NCBI GenBank assembly: GCA_964610745.1
Contig: CAZSYL010000009.1
Location: forward strand, 1 to 64,000
Source of the DNA: SHLQ01 sp964610745
Lineage (GTDB): Bacteria; Actinomycetota; Acidimicrobiia; Acidimicrobiales; SHLQ01
Direction: 5' to 3'
DNA length: 64,000 nucleotides
Shown here: piece by piece, positions 26,567-35,620 of the stretch
How positions within the stretch are numbered: position 1 is the stretch's first letter
Layout of the letters: each line of letters opens with the position of its first letter
Program-made: the position numbers and the translations under genes
Notes under the pieces: model-generated
What the model saw: only the letters and a program-made list of their open reading frames with translations
Databases searched by the model: none
Told to the model about the DNA's origin: nothing

Positions 26567-27757
26567 TTACGTGACAGGTTCGCTGTCATCGTCCTTGTCT
26601 AAAATCGTCGAGTACTTCTTTGGTTCTACGGGAACCTCGACTTGACGTTCTTGATCGATCTCTTCGGCGAAATGGCATGCGACCCAGCGGCCTGGTTCGA
26701 TCTCTCGAAACTCGGGTTCGAGGGTTTCGCACTCGCTGCGCGCGTACGGACAACGGGTGCGGAAGCGACAGCCGCTCGGTGGGTTCGATGGGCTTGGTAT
26801 ATCGCCCTCGAGAATGACGCGCTCCCGGTTTCGCTCGACGACCGGATCGGGCACCGGCACCGCCGACTGCAACGCCTGCGAATAGGGGTGCATGGGCCGG
26901 TCGTAGAGATCGTCGACGTCGGCCAACTCGACGACCTTGCCGAGGTACATCACCGCGACTCGATCTGCGATATGGCGAACCATCGACAGGTCGTGAGAGA
27001 TGAACAGATAGGTAAGGCCGAGCTGCTCTTGGAGATCTTCGAGAAGGTTCACCACCTGGGCCTGGATCGACACATCGAGCGCAGCGATTGGTTCGTCGCA
27101 AACAATGAAGTCCGGGTTGAGGGCGATCGCGCGAGCGATACCAATACGTTGCTTCTGCCCACCGGAGAACTCGTGTGGATAACGATTCGCGTGTTCTGGG
27201 GCCAGGCCGACCAAACGCAGAAGCTCATCGATCCGCTCCGCTCGTTCATCGGCGTCCCCGTAGTTGTGCTCAACCAATGGTTCACCGATGATCGACGCCA
27301 CCGTCATTCGGGGATTCAGCGAGGCTTGGGGGTCCTGAAAGATGGTTTGCATGCGCGGGCGCATGGGTCGTAACTCAGATGTCGACTTTCCGACGAGCTC
27401 GATGCCATCGAAGAGCACACTTCCACCGGTGGCTTCATCGAGTTGAATCGCAACTCGACCAGCGGTGGTCTTGCCAGATCCTGACTCGCCGACCAGCCCG
27501 AGGGTTTCACCCTTGTGGATATTGAAGGTGACATCGTCGACCGCCTTGACGTGCCCAGTCGTTTGTCTCAGTAATCCGCTACGAACCGGGAAGTAGCGCT
27601 TTAGACCGCGGACCTCGACGAGCGGTTTCCCAAGACTTCCAGCGTCGTTCACTGGTGCGTCTTGGATGTCGGTGTCCTTCACTGGTGCGTCTTGGATGTC
27701 CGTGTCGTTCACTTGTGCGTCTTGGACGTTCGCCCCAACCGAGCTTCTTTCGGACAT
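26567..27757 (-). CDS. Peptide ABC transporter ATP-binding protein, OppF/DppF type
   Basis: This protein has 396 residues. After a repetitive acidic N-terminal extension (about residues 10-40, unit NDTDIQDAPV) it has Walker A 'GESGSGKTT', the signature 'FSGGQKQRIGIARA', Walker B 'FIVCDEPIAALD' and the C-terminal oligopeptide-transport extension with three cysteines ('CRFRTRCPYARSEC'), as in OppF/DppF proteins that can carry an iron-sulfur cluster. Its ATG directly follows the stop of the OppD gene (TAGATG), so the two are translationally coupled and probably form the ATPase heterodimer. Confidence 0.92.
   Translation of the reverse strand: MSERSSVGANVQDAQVNDTDIQDAPVKDTDIQDAPVNDAGSLGKPLVEVRGLKRYFPVRSGLLRQTTGHVKAVDDVTFNIHKGETLGLVGESGSGKTTAGRVAIQLDEATGGSVLFDGIELVGKSTSELRPMRPRMQTIFQDPQASLNPRMTVASIIGEPLVEHNYGDADERAERIDELLRLVGLAPEHANRYPHEFSGGQKQRIGIARAIALNPDFIVCDEPIAALDVSIQAQVVNLLEDLQEQLGLTYLFISHDLSMVRHIADRVAVMYLGKVVELADVDDLYDRPMHPYSQALQSAVPVPDPVVERNRERVILEGDIPSPSNPPSGCRFRTRCPYARSECETLEPEFREIEPGRWVACHFAEEIDQERQVEVPVEPKKYSTILDKDDDSEPVT
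27646..27730 (-). repeat. 30-bp in-frame tandem repeat (2.8 copies) at the start of the OppF gene
   Basis: Copies at 27646-27675, 27676-27705 and 27706-27730 (partial) differ at only a few bases. Each encodes a ten-residue acidic unit close to NDTDIQDAPV. The unit is a multiple of three, so copy-number change would keep the frame. Confidence 0.85.
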
Positions 27758-28786
27758 CTATTGACCACCACCGAGTACAGAAACTTGTACCTCTCGAGGT
27801 GTGCCAGCGTCGATATCCCAAAAGCAGGCGGCAGCGTGCCCCGGCCCTACTTGCATCGTGGGCGGCGTGCGTTCAAAACAAGGTTCGAAGGCGTAGCTAC
27901 ATCGAGGGGCGAACGAACAGCCCTGCGGCTCTCGCAGCATGTTCGGCGGCTGGCCTTCGATCGAAGTGAGCTCGTGGCCCTTCTGATCGAGGCGAGGAAG
28001 CGACGCCAGCAGCCCCTGTGTGTAGGGATGTTGCGGGTGGCTGTAGATCCGGTCGACGGGAGCTTCTTCGACAACCCGGCCGCCGTACATCACAATCACC
28101 CGGTCGGCGAGTCCTGCAATGACCGCCAGGTCGTGGGTAATCCAGACGATTGCGGTGTTGAATTCTTCTCGTAGCGTTCGCATCTGGTCGATGATCTGGG
28201 CCTGAATCGTCACATCGAGAGCAGTGGTCGGCTCGTCGGCGATAATGACCTGCGGGTTGCATGCCAACGCCATGGCGATCATGACGCGTTGGCGCATACC
28301 CCCGGACATTTCATGGGGATAGTTGCTGAGTCGTTGCGACGCATCGGGGATACCGACGACATCGAGCAATTCCTCTGCCCGGGCTCGTGCTTGATGTTTC
28401 GTGACCGAGGTATGGCGGCGCAGCGCTTCGGTGAGTTGGCGTCCAACGGTGAGAACCGGGTTGAGCGAGGTCATGGGATCTTGGAAGATGAACCCGACCT
28501 TGCCGCCGCGGATATTCTGCAGTTCGGTGCTGTCCATGGCGAGCAGGTCGTCACCTTCGAAGATGGCGGTTCCCCCAACGATCTCACCCGGGGGCATCGG
28601 AATCAGCTTGAGCAGGGACATCATCGTCACGCTCTTGCCAGATCCACTCTCGCCAACAACGCCGAGAAACTCTCCGGCACGCAGTTCGAACGAAACACCA
28701 TTGACCGCGTGGACGGTTCCGTCAACGGTGTTGAATTGGGTCACTAGCTCATCAACATCGAGTACGACGCGGCCTCGTGTTGTCAT
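27758..28786 (-). CDS. Peptide ABC transporter ATP-binding protein, OppD/DppD type
   Basis: This protein has 342 residues from the ATG at 28786, which has GGGAG seven bases upstream. It has Walker A 'GESGSGKSVTMM', the signature 'MSGGMRQRVMIAMA', Walker B 'VIIADEPTTALD' and the C-terminal motif 'CSFAPRCSYAFEPCFE', all typical of OppD/DppD. It is the first gene of the D-F-A-B-C operon; the control region is the 28787-29106 divergent space. Confidence 0.92.
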   Translation of the reverse strand: MTTRGRVVLDVDELVTQFNTVDGTVHAVNGVSFELRAGEFLGVVGESGSGKSVTMMSLLKLIPMPPGEIVGGTAIFEGDDLLAMDSTELQNIRGGKVGFIFQDPMTSLNPVLTVGRQLTEALRRHTSVTKHQARARAEELLDVVGIPDASQRLSNYPHEMSGGMRQRVMIAMALACNPQVIIADEPTTALDVTIQAQIIDQMRTLREEFNTAIVWITHDLAVIAGLADRVIVMYGGRVVEEAPVDRIYSHPQHPYTQGLLASLPRLDQKGHELTSIEGQPPNMLREPQGCSFAPRCSYAFEPCFERTPPTMQVGPGHAAACFWDIDAGTPREVQVSVLGGGQ

Positions 28787-29106
28787 GTCGATTCTCCCGC
28801 TTTCGATTCCTGCCACTCGATCGTGGATCGCTATTTATCCCAACACACCTAGTTGCAGCGGTATCGACCGATCGAGTGTGACCAGCCAGACCAAAGAGTG
28901 AGCGACATACTCGCGCGATTGCGCCAACAATGCCATTTGAGCGAAACGCCATTTGTGCGGCTACCCGAGAGTAAGTTCTCGCGCCGCGCGGACATCGAGC
29001 GTGACCCCACCGCAAGTGGATTTACGTCAAATTTGGTTCGCGAACTACAGACGAGGGCTGGGGTTGTCGATAGGAGCTTCTATCGAGGTTGAGTGAAGCA
29101 ACGATC
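28787..29106. other. Divergent intergenic region between the peptide-import operon and the M15 peptidase gene
   Basis: About 320 bases without a credible gene. It must hold the promoters of the oppD operon (minus) and of the peptidase gene (plus). I see an A/T-rich TTTATCCC stretch near 28834 that could be part of a minus-strand -10 region, but no convincing -35/-10 pair and no clear operator palindrome. Confidence 0.5.
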
Positions 29107-30690
29107 ATGACGTCCAGGTCAAGAGAGCATCGGCATGCGGGCGCGGTCTGGTTCGTGATCGTCGCGCTCGTGCTCGCGCTTTCGTCGACGCTGCTCCCGG
29201 CACAAGACGGCCAAGAGGAACTCACGTTTGAAGAGTTGCAGGAGCAACGTGAGGCTGCCGCACAACGGATCGCTAATGCGGCTGCGACGATCGACGTAAC
29301 CACTGCGACCATCGACGAATTGGCCACCGCAATCGACGAGATTGATGCCCTCGCGAGCATTCATCAATTGAGGCTTCAGGAAGCAATCGATCGTTACGAC
29401 TCTGCACTTGATCGCCTCAGTCATGCCGAAGAGTTACAGCAAGAGGTGCTCGCGGAGATCGACGTGCTACGGGTTCTAGTCGCTGATCTCGCACTGGCAC
29501 AGTTCACCGGTGAGACCGGCCGGGAGCCGTTCGAGATCGTGCTGTCAACCGATCCTGGCGAATCTGCTCGGCTCACTCATCTTCTCGACCTACAAATCGG
29601 AAGTGCCGAGGACGCGCTTGATCGGTTGAACCTGCTGGAGTTTCAAGCCGATGAGCTCGTTGCTGAGCGCAATGCGGCGTCGTCTGTTGCCCAAGAGAGC
29701 CTCGCCGAAATGCAGCATCGGTCCGCTGAGCTCGACGCTGCGATCAGTCAACAGCAGCAACTGCTCGAGTCCGCCGAATTGCGCCTACTGGCAAGCGAGA
29801 CGGACGCGGAGGCCGCGGCGATCCTTTTCGAGGAAACTGAAGAGCGCCTGATCAACTATGTGCGCGGGGTCGGGGCACCGGCGCCGGTTGATCGCGCAGA
29901 CATCGTGACCATCTCCTTCTTTGAAGGGGAGGGAGCGAACCCGTTCTTCCAGATCCAGGTTCACAAGGACATCGAGGCAGAGACGCGCGGGCTCTACGAG
30001 CTTGCGTTCTCCCAAGGCATCGATCTGGGAGGGTGGGGCTTTCGCAACACGTCTCGCCAGATCGAGCTGCGTAGGGCACATTGCGGGTCTAGCGACTTCG
30101 ACATTTGGCTCAAGCCAGCCGGCCAGTGTTCTCCGCCTACTGCCCGACCAGGCTTTTCGAAACACGAACAGGGTCGTGCCATCGACTTTCAGTGGAATGG
30201 TGGCAGCATCGGTCCTCGGTCGGGTGCTCCGTTTCGGTGGCTCGCAGCCAACGCGCCACAGTTCGGATTCGTGAACCTGCCATCGGAACCATGGCACTGG
30301 AGCGACGGGACCGCCCCCACCTTCGATCCAACGGTCGCACTTCCCAGCTTCCCAGATGACGTTGTTCCTGAGGTCGAGCCTGAGGGTGATACCGTCGACC
30401 TGCTCAACGAGCCGCTCGAAGAGGAAGAAGACGTCGTCGCTGGTGAAGAGGTCTCGGTTGACGTTGACGCCGAACCCGATGGAGCGGAATCGGGTGAGCC
30501 ACCGCCGGAGAGTATTGCTGCAACCGGTGACGACGCTCCTGACGAGCAGCCAGTAGTTGAACCACCCGTCGGTGACGAGCCGGTAGACGAACAGCCCGAC
30601 GCGGCCGAAGACAACTTGGACGAACCGGGGGCCGAACAAGATATTTCCGCCGAACCGGCGTCAAGCCCCGACCCCACGGCGGATGGCTAG
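29107..30690 (+). CDS. Secreted M15-family peptidase (VanY-like D-Ala-D-Ala carboxypeptidase) with coiled coil
   Basis: This protein has 527 residues from the ATG at 29107; the TTG at 29089, with AGGAG upstream, is a possible start six codons earlier. An N-terminal signal/anchor helix (about 10-33) is followed by a long heptad-rich, Glu/Ala/Leu coiled coil (about 40-255), like the regulatory coiled coils of cell-wall hydrolases. The M15B catalytic domain has the zinc motif S-x-H-x6-D in 'SKHEQGRAIDF' (about 352-362) and the final 'PWHWS' (about 395-399). The last 110 residues are an acidic Glu/Asp/Pro tail. It probably trims peptidoglycan stem peptides outside the membrane during growth or division. 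Confidence 0.88.
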   Translation: MTSRSREHRHAGAVWFVIVALVLALSSTLLPAQDGQEELTFEELQEQREAAAQRIANAAATIDVTTATIDELATAIDEIDALASIHQLRLQEAIDRYDSALDRLSHAEELQQEVLAEIDVLRVLVADLALAQFTGETGREPFEIVLSTDPGESARLTHLLDLQIGSAEDALDRLNLLEFQADELVAERNAASSVAQESLAEMQHRSAELDAAISQQQQLLESAELRLLASETDAEAAAILFEETEERLINYVRGVGAPAPVDRADIVTISFFEGEGANPFFQIQVHKDIEAETRGLYELAFSQGIDLGGWGFRNTSRQIELRRAHCGSSDFDIWLKPAGQCSPPTARPGFSKHEQGRAIDFQWNGGSIGPRSGAPFRWLAANAPQFGFVNLPSEPWHWSDGTAPTFDPTVALPSFPDDVVPEVEPEGDTVDLLNEPLEEEEDVVAGEEVSVDVDAEPDGAESGEPPPESIAATGDDAPDEQPVVEPPVGDEPVDEQPDAAEDNLDEPGAEQDISAEPASSPDPTADG

Positions 30691-30749
30691 GCGACGCGAA
30701 CGCCAAGTCTTCACCGCGGAACGGGGCGTGTCCGAGCTAGCGTCTGTTC

Positions 30750-31208
30750 ATGGAGTGGAACGACCTGATGCGCCTAGCGCTGGCCGAAGCCGAGCTGGCA
30801 ATTCCTCATGGCGATGTACCCGTCGGTGCGCTTGTGGTCGTCGACGGCGAAGTCATTGCATCGCGTCACAACGAACGCGAGCTCACCGCGGACCCAACCG
30901 CCCACGCCGAGGTGCTCGCAATGCGAGACGCCTGCGCACGGCTCGGTACGTGGCGACTCGACAATGCCACACTGATCAGCACCCTTGAGCCGTGCACGAT
31001 GTGTGCGGGAGCTGCGGTGAACGCTCGGGTTGAGCGAGTCGTCTTCGGCGCTGCCGATCTGGAAGCGGGGGCGCTCGGCTCGGTCTACAACGTCGGTGTT
31101 GACCCTCGCCTACGACATACCTTCGAGGTCGAACACGACGTGCTCGGGGAAGCGTGTGCTCAAGCGCTCAAATCATTCTTCTCGAGCCTCCGCTCGTCTT
31201 CGCGTTAG
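30750..31208 (+). CDS. tadA: tRNA-specific adenosine deaminase TadA
   Basis: This 152-residue zinc deaminase has His52-x-Glu54 in 'TAHAEVLA' and the cysteine pair Cys82/Cys85 in 'EPCTMCAGA', with the 'GDVPVGALVV' N-terminal strand characteristic of TadA. It converts A34 to inosine in the tRNA-Arg(ACG) anticodon, an essential decoding step. The length matches other TadA proteins. It is followed after 62 bases by the DsbA-like paralogue gene. A cytosine or guanine deaminase of the same fold is the less likely alternative. Confidence 0.88.
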   Translation: MEWNDLMRLALAEAELAIPHGDVPVGALVVVDGEVIASRHNERELTADPTAHAEVLAMRDACARLGTWRLDNATLISTLEPCTMCAGAAVNARVERVVFGAADLEAGALGSVYNVGVDPRLRHTFEVEHDVLGEACAQALKSFFSSLRSSSR

Positions 31209-31270
31209 AGTTTCTTCCCGAGCTGTTCGCCCGCACTCGTGTACCGGCGCACGACAGAAGGTCTCTACCA

Positions 31271-31918
31271 ATGACACAAATTTCGTTCTACTACGACCCG
31301 AGCTGCCCGTGGTGTTGGATCACGAGTCGCTGGCTGACCGAAGTGCAAACGGAGCGTGATGTCGAGATCGAGTGGCTGCCGTTCAGCCTGGCGATCAAGA
31401 ACGGAGAGCTGGGCGGTGAGGACGTCACTGGCCATCTCGACACGCACTCGATTGCGCATCGAGTTCTGCGCGTCGTCGAGGCCATTCATGCCAACGAGGG
31501 GATCGACAGGGGAGAGCTGTTCACCGAATTCGGAAAGTCGTACTTCATCGACCCCGAGCTCGGTGACGACGACTTCTTCCAGGCGGTCTTGGAGCGGTTA
31601 AACCTGCCACTTTCGTATTTGGACGAGCTGGAGAACACCGCGCACGATCAGGCACTTCAGGGGCACATCGACGCCGCGGTTGAGATCGCGGGCGACGATG
31701 TAGGCGTGCCACTGATCATCTTTGAGACGGTGGACGGTGAGCGAGTTGGTTACTTCGGTCCGGTGTTGCGCCGGCTCCCGACGCCCGAACGTGGCTTAGA
31801 GATCTGGGACAGCCTCGTCACGATTGCGACAGGCGCGGACTTCTATGAATTGAAGAGAAAACGTCCACGCCGGTCAAAGGTCAAGACGACGAAACGGCTC
31901 TTTCCTGAGCTGAGCTGA
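31271..31918 (+). CDS. DsbA/Rv2466c-family thiol oxidoreductase with a CPWC active site
   Basis: This protein has 215 residues from the ATG at 31271; the open frame upstream lacks family similarity. The N-terminus is 'MTQISFYYDPSCPWCWITSRW', with Cys12 and Cys15 forming the redox pair. Further family marks are 'GDDVGVPLIIF', 'YFGPVLRRLP' and the ending 'FYELKRKRPRRSK'. It is the cysteine paralogue of the Sec-containing protein at 10839 and belongs to the mycothiol-dependent nitroreductase/DsbA-like group. There is no signal peptide, so it is cytosolic. It lies directly downstream of tadA and may share its transcript. Confidence 0.9.
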   Translation: MTQISFYYDPSCPWCWITSRWLTEVQTERDVEIEWLPFSLAIKNGELGGEDVTGHLDTHSIAHRVLRVVEAIHANEGIDRGELFTEFGKSYFIDPELGDDDFFQAVLERLNLPLSYLDELENTAHDQALQGHIDAAVEIAGDDVGVPLIIFETVDGERVGYFGPVLRRLPTPERGLEIWDSLVTIATGADFYELKRKRPRRSKVKTTKRLFPELS

Positions 31919-31986
31919 CCTGTCGTTCGGCGGTACGCTCGCCACACGACCGACTGACGAACGACCGCATTGGGGAAGCGCTGACT

Positions 31987-32823
31987 ATGGGACGACACGC
32001 GATCAAGACACCACCGCATCATGCGACGTGGTCGGAATTCCTAGACGTCTGGAAAGAGGCCGACCGCATCGAGCTCTTTGAGTCCGCATGGAACTGGGAC
32101 CATTTCTACCCTCTGGCCGAGCCATTCGACGGCCCGAATCTCGAAGGTTGGACGATGCTGGGTGCGCTGGCACAAGCGACATCGCGGGTCCGTCTCGGTG
32201 CCATGGTGAACGGCATTCATCACCATCATCCAGCGGTCATTGCGAACATGGCTGCAACGCTCGATCACCTCTCCGACGGCCGTTTTGAGCTTGGACTCGG
32301 GGCGGGCTGGAATTTCCAGGAGTCGGATGCATACGGGATTGCGCTCGGCGAGCTCCGCGATCGAAGCGACCGTCTCGAGGAAGGCGTCGAAGTCGTCAAA
32401 TCACTCCTGGAGAACAAGTCGACCACGCACAAGGGTCGCTTCTTCGAACTCACCGATGCATGGTGTGAGCCAAAGCCAGTGCAGGGCAAGATTCCGCTCG
32501 TGATCGGAGGCAAAGGCCGGCTTCGCACGCTACGCACCGTGGCACAGTTCGCAGATCAGTGGGACATGACGTTCCCCGACGCTCCGGCCGACTGGTTGGA
32601 ACTCGACGAGGTCTTGCAGATGCACTGTGAAAAGGTCGGTCGTGACAGCACAGAGATTGCGCGTTCGGTTCACCTTGGCTTCGACGACGAAACAGACGGG
32701 GCTGAGCTGGCGGCTAAGGCCGATGGCTTCTTCGAAGCCGGAGTCGACATTGTGGTGTGGTCGATGCGCGGCCCAATGGCGGCCTCTCGCCTTGGACCCT
32801 TCGCGGAGGCGCTCGCAAGCTAA
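31987..32823 (+). CDS. LLM-class (F420-type) flavin oxidoreductase
   Basis: This 278-residue luciferase-like TIM barrel shows 'RVRLGAMVNGIHHHHPAVIANMAATLDHLSDGRFELGLGAGW', split over residues 76-117, the classic LLM pattern in which a strand, a histidine-rich turn and 'SDGRFELGLGAGW' line the cofactor pocket. Actinobacterial members of this size mostly use coenzyme F420 and reduce or oxidise unknown small molecules. It stands alone between the DsbA-like gene and the convergent GGDEF gene. Confidence 0.88.
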   Translation: MGRHAIKTPPHHATWSEFLDVWKEADRIELFESAWNWDHFYPLAEPFDGPNLEGWTMLGALAQATSRVRLGAMVNGIHHHHPAVIANMAATLDHLSDGRFELGLGAGWNFQESDAYGIALGELRDRSDRLEEGVEVVKSLLENKSTTHKGRFFELTDAWCEPKPVQGKIPLVIGGKGRLRTLRTVAQFADQWDMTFPDAPADWLELDEVLQMHCEKVGRDSTEIARSVHLGFDDETDGAELAAKADGFFEAGVDIVVWSMRGPMAASRLGPFAEALAS

Positions 32824-32831
32824 GGCTCTGG

Positions 32832-33857
32832 CTATGTGCCCGAACGAGCGAATTCGACCCGGTTCCGGCCAAGGCGCTTTGCGTCGTACAGAGCAGCGTC
32901 GGATCGAGCCAACCACTTCTTTGCCGGTTCACCATGTCGATACATGGAGACACCAAAGGACATCGTGATCTCAAAGCCTCCGGGGTAGGAGATCTCGATT
33001 CGGTCACGGATCGACTCGGCCATTCCTTGTGCGAATTCTGGAGTCACGCCGACGGCGATGAGGGCAAATTCCTCTCCACCAATCCGAAACGCGAGGTCTT
33101 CGCTACGAAACGCTGATTTGAGCTCTGCGGCGACGTCCCGAAGCACGATGTCACCAATGCCGTGTCCATGCTCGTCGTTGATCCTCTTGAAGTGGTCGAT
33201 ATCACCGATTACCAATGCAGCAGTTGCGTCCTGGTCGACTAGGCGGCGCTCAAGCCTTGCGAGCTCTGACTCGAAAGATCGCCGGTTTCCGAGACCGGTG
33301 AGGCTGTCTATACGGGATGCTTGCCGGTAGTGAAGATCGGAGTTCATCAGTTCCAGGGCATAGACCCTGAGGATGAGCATCACACACAGGATGGTTCCGA
33401 GTCGAAGGAAAACCTCGTAGTCGACCGGCTTGGCCGGGCCCAGGGCTGCCAGAAGTGTGGCCGCTACTAGGAAGAGGAAACTCCGACGTAGGGGTCGACC
33501 GGTGAACAGAACGGGGAACAGACCTGCAAAGGATGCCAGAAATGGGAAGAACGGTGAGTGGGCTCCTCCGGCAAAGAAGATGGCGACGCTGAACATGAGC
33601 ACACTCGTGTATTGATCGGCCACGTAGATGAACTCGGCGTCGTGGCCTTTTGCGACGAGTCGGCGAGCAAGCGCGGCTTTGGCTGCGTCGATCAGGACGG
33701 GGAGAGCCACCCACCACCCATAGAGGGGTGTTGAGGCCAACAACAGGATCCCGGCAGCAACATAGAGCGGGGCAAGGCGCGGGTACATGCGGTCGGACAT
33801 TTCGACTACACGAGTCCGAGTCCTGTCGTTGACTTCGATGGAGTTATCCCGCGCCAT
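32832..33857 (-). CDS. Membrane-bound diguanylate cyclase (GGDEF domain)
   Basis: This 341-residue protein has about six hydrophobic segments in its N-terminal half (about 28-175), then a complete GGDEF domain with 'DSLTGLGNRRSFE' (about 184-196), 'DIDHFKRINDEHGHGIGD' and the active-site 'RIGGEEFALI' (about 255). The inhibitory site is intact: R-S-E-D lies exactly five residues before GGEEF, so the enzyme should be product-inhibited by c-di-GMP. The membrane part resembles no named sensor that I recognise. It makes c-di-GMP from GTP and presumably responds to an envelope signal. Confidence 0.9.
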   Translation of the reverse strand: MARDNSIEVNDRTRTRVVEMSDRMYPRLAPLYVAAGILLLASTPLYGWWVALPVLIDAAKAALARRLVAKGHDAEFIYVADQYTSVLMFSVAIFFAGGAHSPFFPFLASFAGLFPVLFTGRPLRRSFLFLVAATLLAALGPAKPVDYEVFLRLGTILCVMLILRVYALELMNSDLHYRQASRIDSLTGLGNRRSFESELARLERRLVDQDATAALVIGDIDHFKRINDEHGHGIGDIVLRDVAAELKSAFRSEDLAFRIGGEEFALIAVGVTPEFAQGMAESIRDRIEISYPGGFEITMSFGVSMYRHGEPAKKWLARSDAALYDAKRLGRNRVEFARSGT

Positions 33858-34016
33858 ATTGCAGAACCATCGGCACTACGGAGCGTGAGGTAAGGACGCT
33901 CTGGTAACTCTTTCTTGCGCACATCGACCGTCTAGGGCCTTTGAGTCGATCGTTGAAGATGCGTTCGACGATGTCGACCGGTCGATCACGACGTGTGGGC
34001 TTCTAGCGATAGCGAA

Positions 34017-35396
34017 CTAGTCAGCCGCCTCAGGCCTGGGGTCGACAACCTGGCCAGCGAAGAGTACGAGCCCGGTATCGTCATGTCGGATCAGGTAGAA
34101 AAACGGGCGGTCGATCTCGAGATTGAAGTCGCGGCCGCGACCCACCGAGACGTCTATGCTGATGAGTGCTGTGGCTGCAGCCGCGACGGTTCCGAGTTCG
34201 TCGACGGCGATGTCGGCTCCGTGGTAGCCCTGCGAAAGACGCGAGTTGGAACCGACACCGGGATAGGCCCCGGGTTTGGCCCCGATCTCGTCGAGCCAGG
34301 GAGCAAGGTCTATAGCGGTGCTACTTTGCCACTTGGGAAGCTCGATGGAGTAATGCTCGAGTGTAAGTGCATCGTCGACCTCGGAAATGAACTCGCTGCA
34401 CAGCCCGGCACGTATCTCGTCGAAACGACCAGTGTCGGGAACGACGAGCAGCATCGAGAAATCTTCACCGTCGTAGGGAACCGAGGACGCAACCCAACCG
34501 TCACCCTCGGCGTACAGGGCCGGCTCTGCGTCTCCGAGGCCCCAGACGGGCGAACTCGCCTCGATGGTGGGCGTACGAACTAACGTACCGTCGACAAGTT
34601 GGAACACGCCGCTGTCTTCGGAGAACCAGCTCTGCCAACTGGCTTCGAAGTAGAGCGCATCGGTGAGCACCATGGAGGTGTCTCGTTCTAGGGAACCTGG
34701 GGGGAGAAGTTCCGGGATGAGCTCTTGAGTCTGCGAGCCCACCCAATCGTTGATCGTCGCGCGGCTGGCCTCGGGCTGAGAGATATCGATGGGTTCGAGG
34801 TCCGAGCGGTGATACGTCGCGAGGATGTCGACCCACTCTTGGTCGAGGTTGGCCGACTGCGTAGGCCAGATTCGGTCGGCAAACGTGACCACCGGATTCA
34901 CGGGTTCGCCCCGTGGGACGGTGCGGTTTGCCTCGAGGATCTGTTGGTCAATTTGTCTCCATGCTTCGTGAGCGGCGAGGCCTTCCGGTAGCGAAAGCGC
35001 TTCATCGATTGCCGCGCCGCTTTCGTCGTCAGCGGCGGGGCGAAGCATGAGCAAAGCATGACCAATGCTCGCTGGACTCAGGACGGCATTGCTCTCAACG
35101 CTTTGGGAGCGAAGCAAATCGAAACCGATGTCGCTGAAGCCCGCGACCAACTGGTCGGTGGGCGAGGTTCCGGGAGTGCCGTCGGGAACCGTGCAGGCCG
35201 CTACCGGGGGTTCGGCCACCGTGGTTGGGGTTGGCGTCTCCGCCGTGGTTGGGGTGGGGGTTGGTGTCTCGTCGGTGGTGGCGTCTGCAGGCTCGGTCTG
35301 GGTTTGTGTGCTCGCGGTATCGATACTGGAGTTTGACGACGCGCAAGCCGCCGCGAACAACGCGAGGGCCACCAGGACCGTGATGAGCCTCTTCAT
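34017..35396 (-). CDS. Serpin-family protease inhibitor, lipoprotein
   Basis: This protein has 459 residues from the ATG at 35396, after a GGGGG ribosome site. The signal peptide ends in a lipobox ('LFAAACASS', Cys18) and a Thr/Pro-rich linker follows. The serpin body is complete to the signature 'DRPFFYLIRHDDTGLVLFAGQV'. The reactive-centre hinge 'ELGTVAAAATA' has the small residues that inhibitory serpins need. Counting from the P17 Glu, P1-P1' falls at Val-Ser in 'SIDVSV', which predicts inhibition of elastase- or chymotrypsin-like proteases. It would sit on the outer face of the membrane and protect against extracellular proteases. Confidence 0.9.
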   Translation of the reverse strand: MKRLITVLVALALFAAACASSNSSIDTASTQTQTEPADATTDETPTPTPTTAETPTPTTVAEPPVAACTVPDGTPGTSPTDQLVAGFSDIGFDLLRSQSVESNAVLSPASIGHALLMLRPAADDESGAAIDEALSLPEGLAAHEAWRQIDQQILEANRTVPRGEPVNPVVTFADRIWPTQSANLDQEWVDILATYHRSDLEPIDISQPEASRATINDWVGSQTQELIPELLPPGSLERDTSMVLTDALYFEASWQSWFSEDSGVFQLVDGTLVRTPTIEASSPVWGLGDAEPALYAEGDGWVASSVPYDGEDFSMLLVVPDTGRFDEIRAGLCSEFISEVDDALTLEHYSIELPKWQSSTAIDLAPWLDEIGAKPGAYPGVGSNSRLSQGYHGADIAVDELGTVAAAATALISIDVSVGRGRDFNLEIDRPFFYLIRHDDTGLVLFAGQVVDPRPEAAD

Positions 35397-35620
35397 ATCG
35401 ATTCCCCCGTTGGTATTCATGGAAGCGATGGACAATGCTTCTATAATGCCTTATGCAGATCGGGTATTTCGTTCAGCCCCTTGAGCGGTCGTACTCGGCC
35501 GCACGAGAGCATCGTCGCTGGAATCGGTGGCGCGTGATCCGTGGTCTTGCTCGTCGTGCTGGCCTCGAAAGACAAAGCCGTGCCAGTTGGCGAGGATGCG
35601 TTCCTCGGCTGGCTTGAGCC
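35397..35620. other. Intergenic region upstream of the serpin gene
   Basis: It contains the serpin ribosome site and, at 35439-35450, a TCTATAATGC box whose complement reads GCATTATAGA, a plausible -10 for the serpin on the minus strand. A 53-codon plus-strand frame from 35453 starts nine bases after this box, but its arginine-rich composition gives no support for a real protein. Confidence 0.4.
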
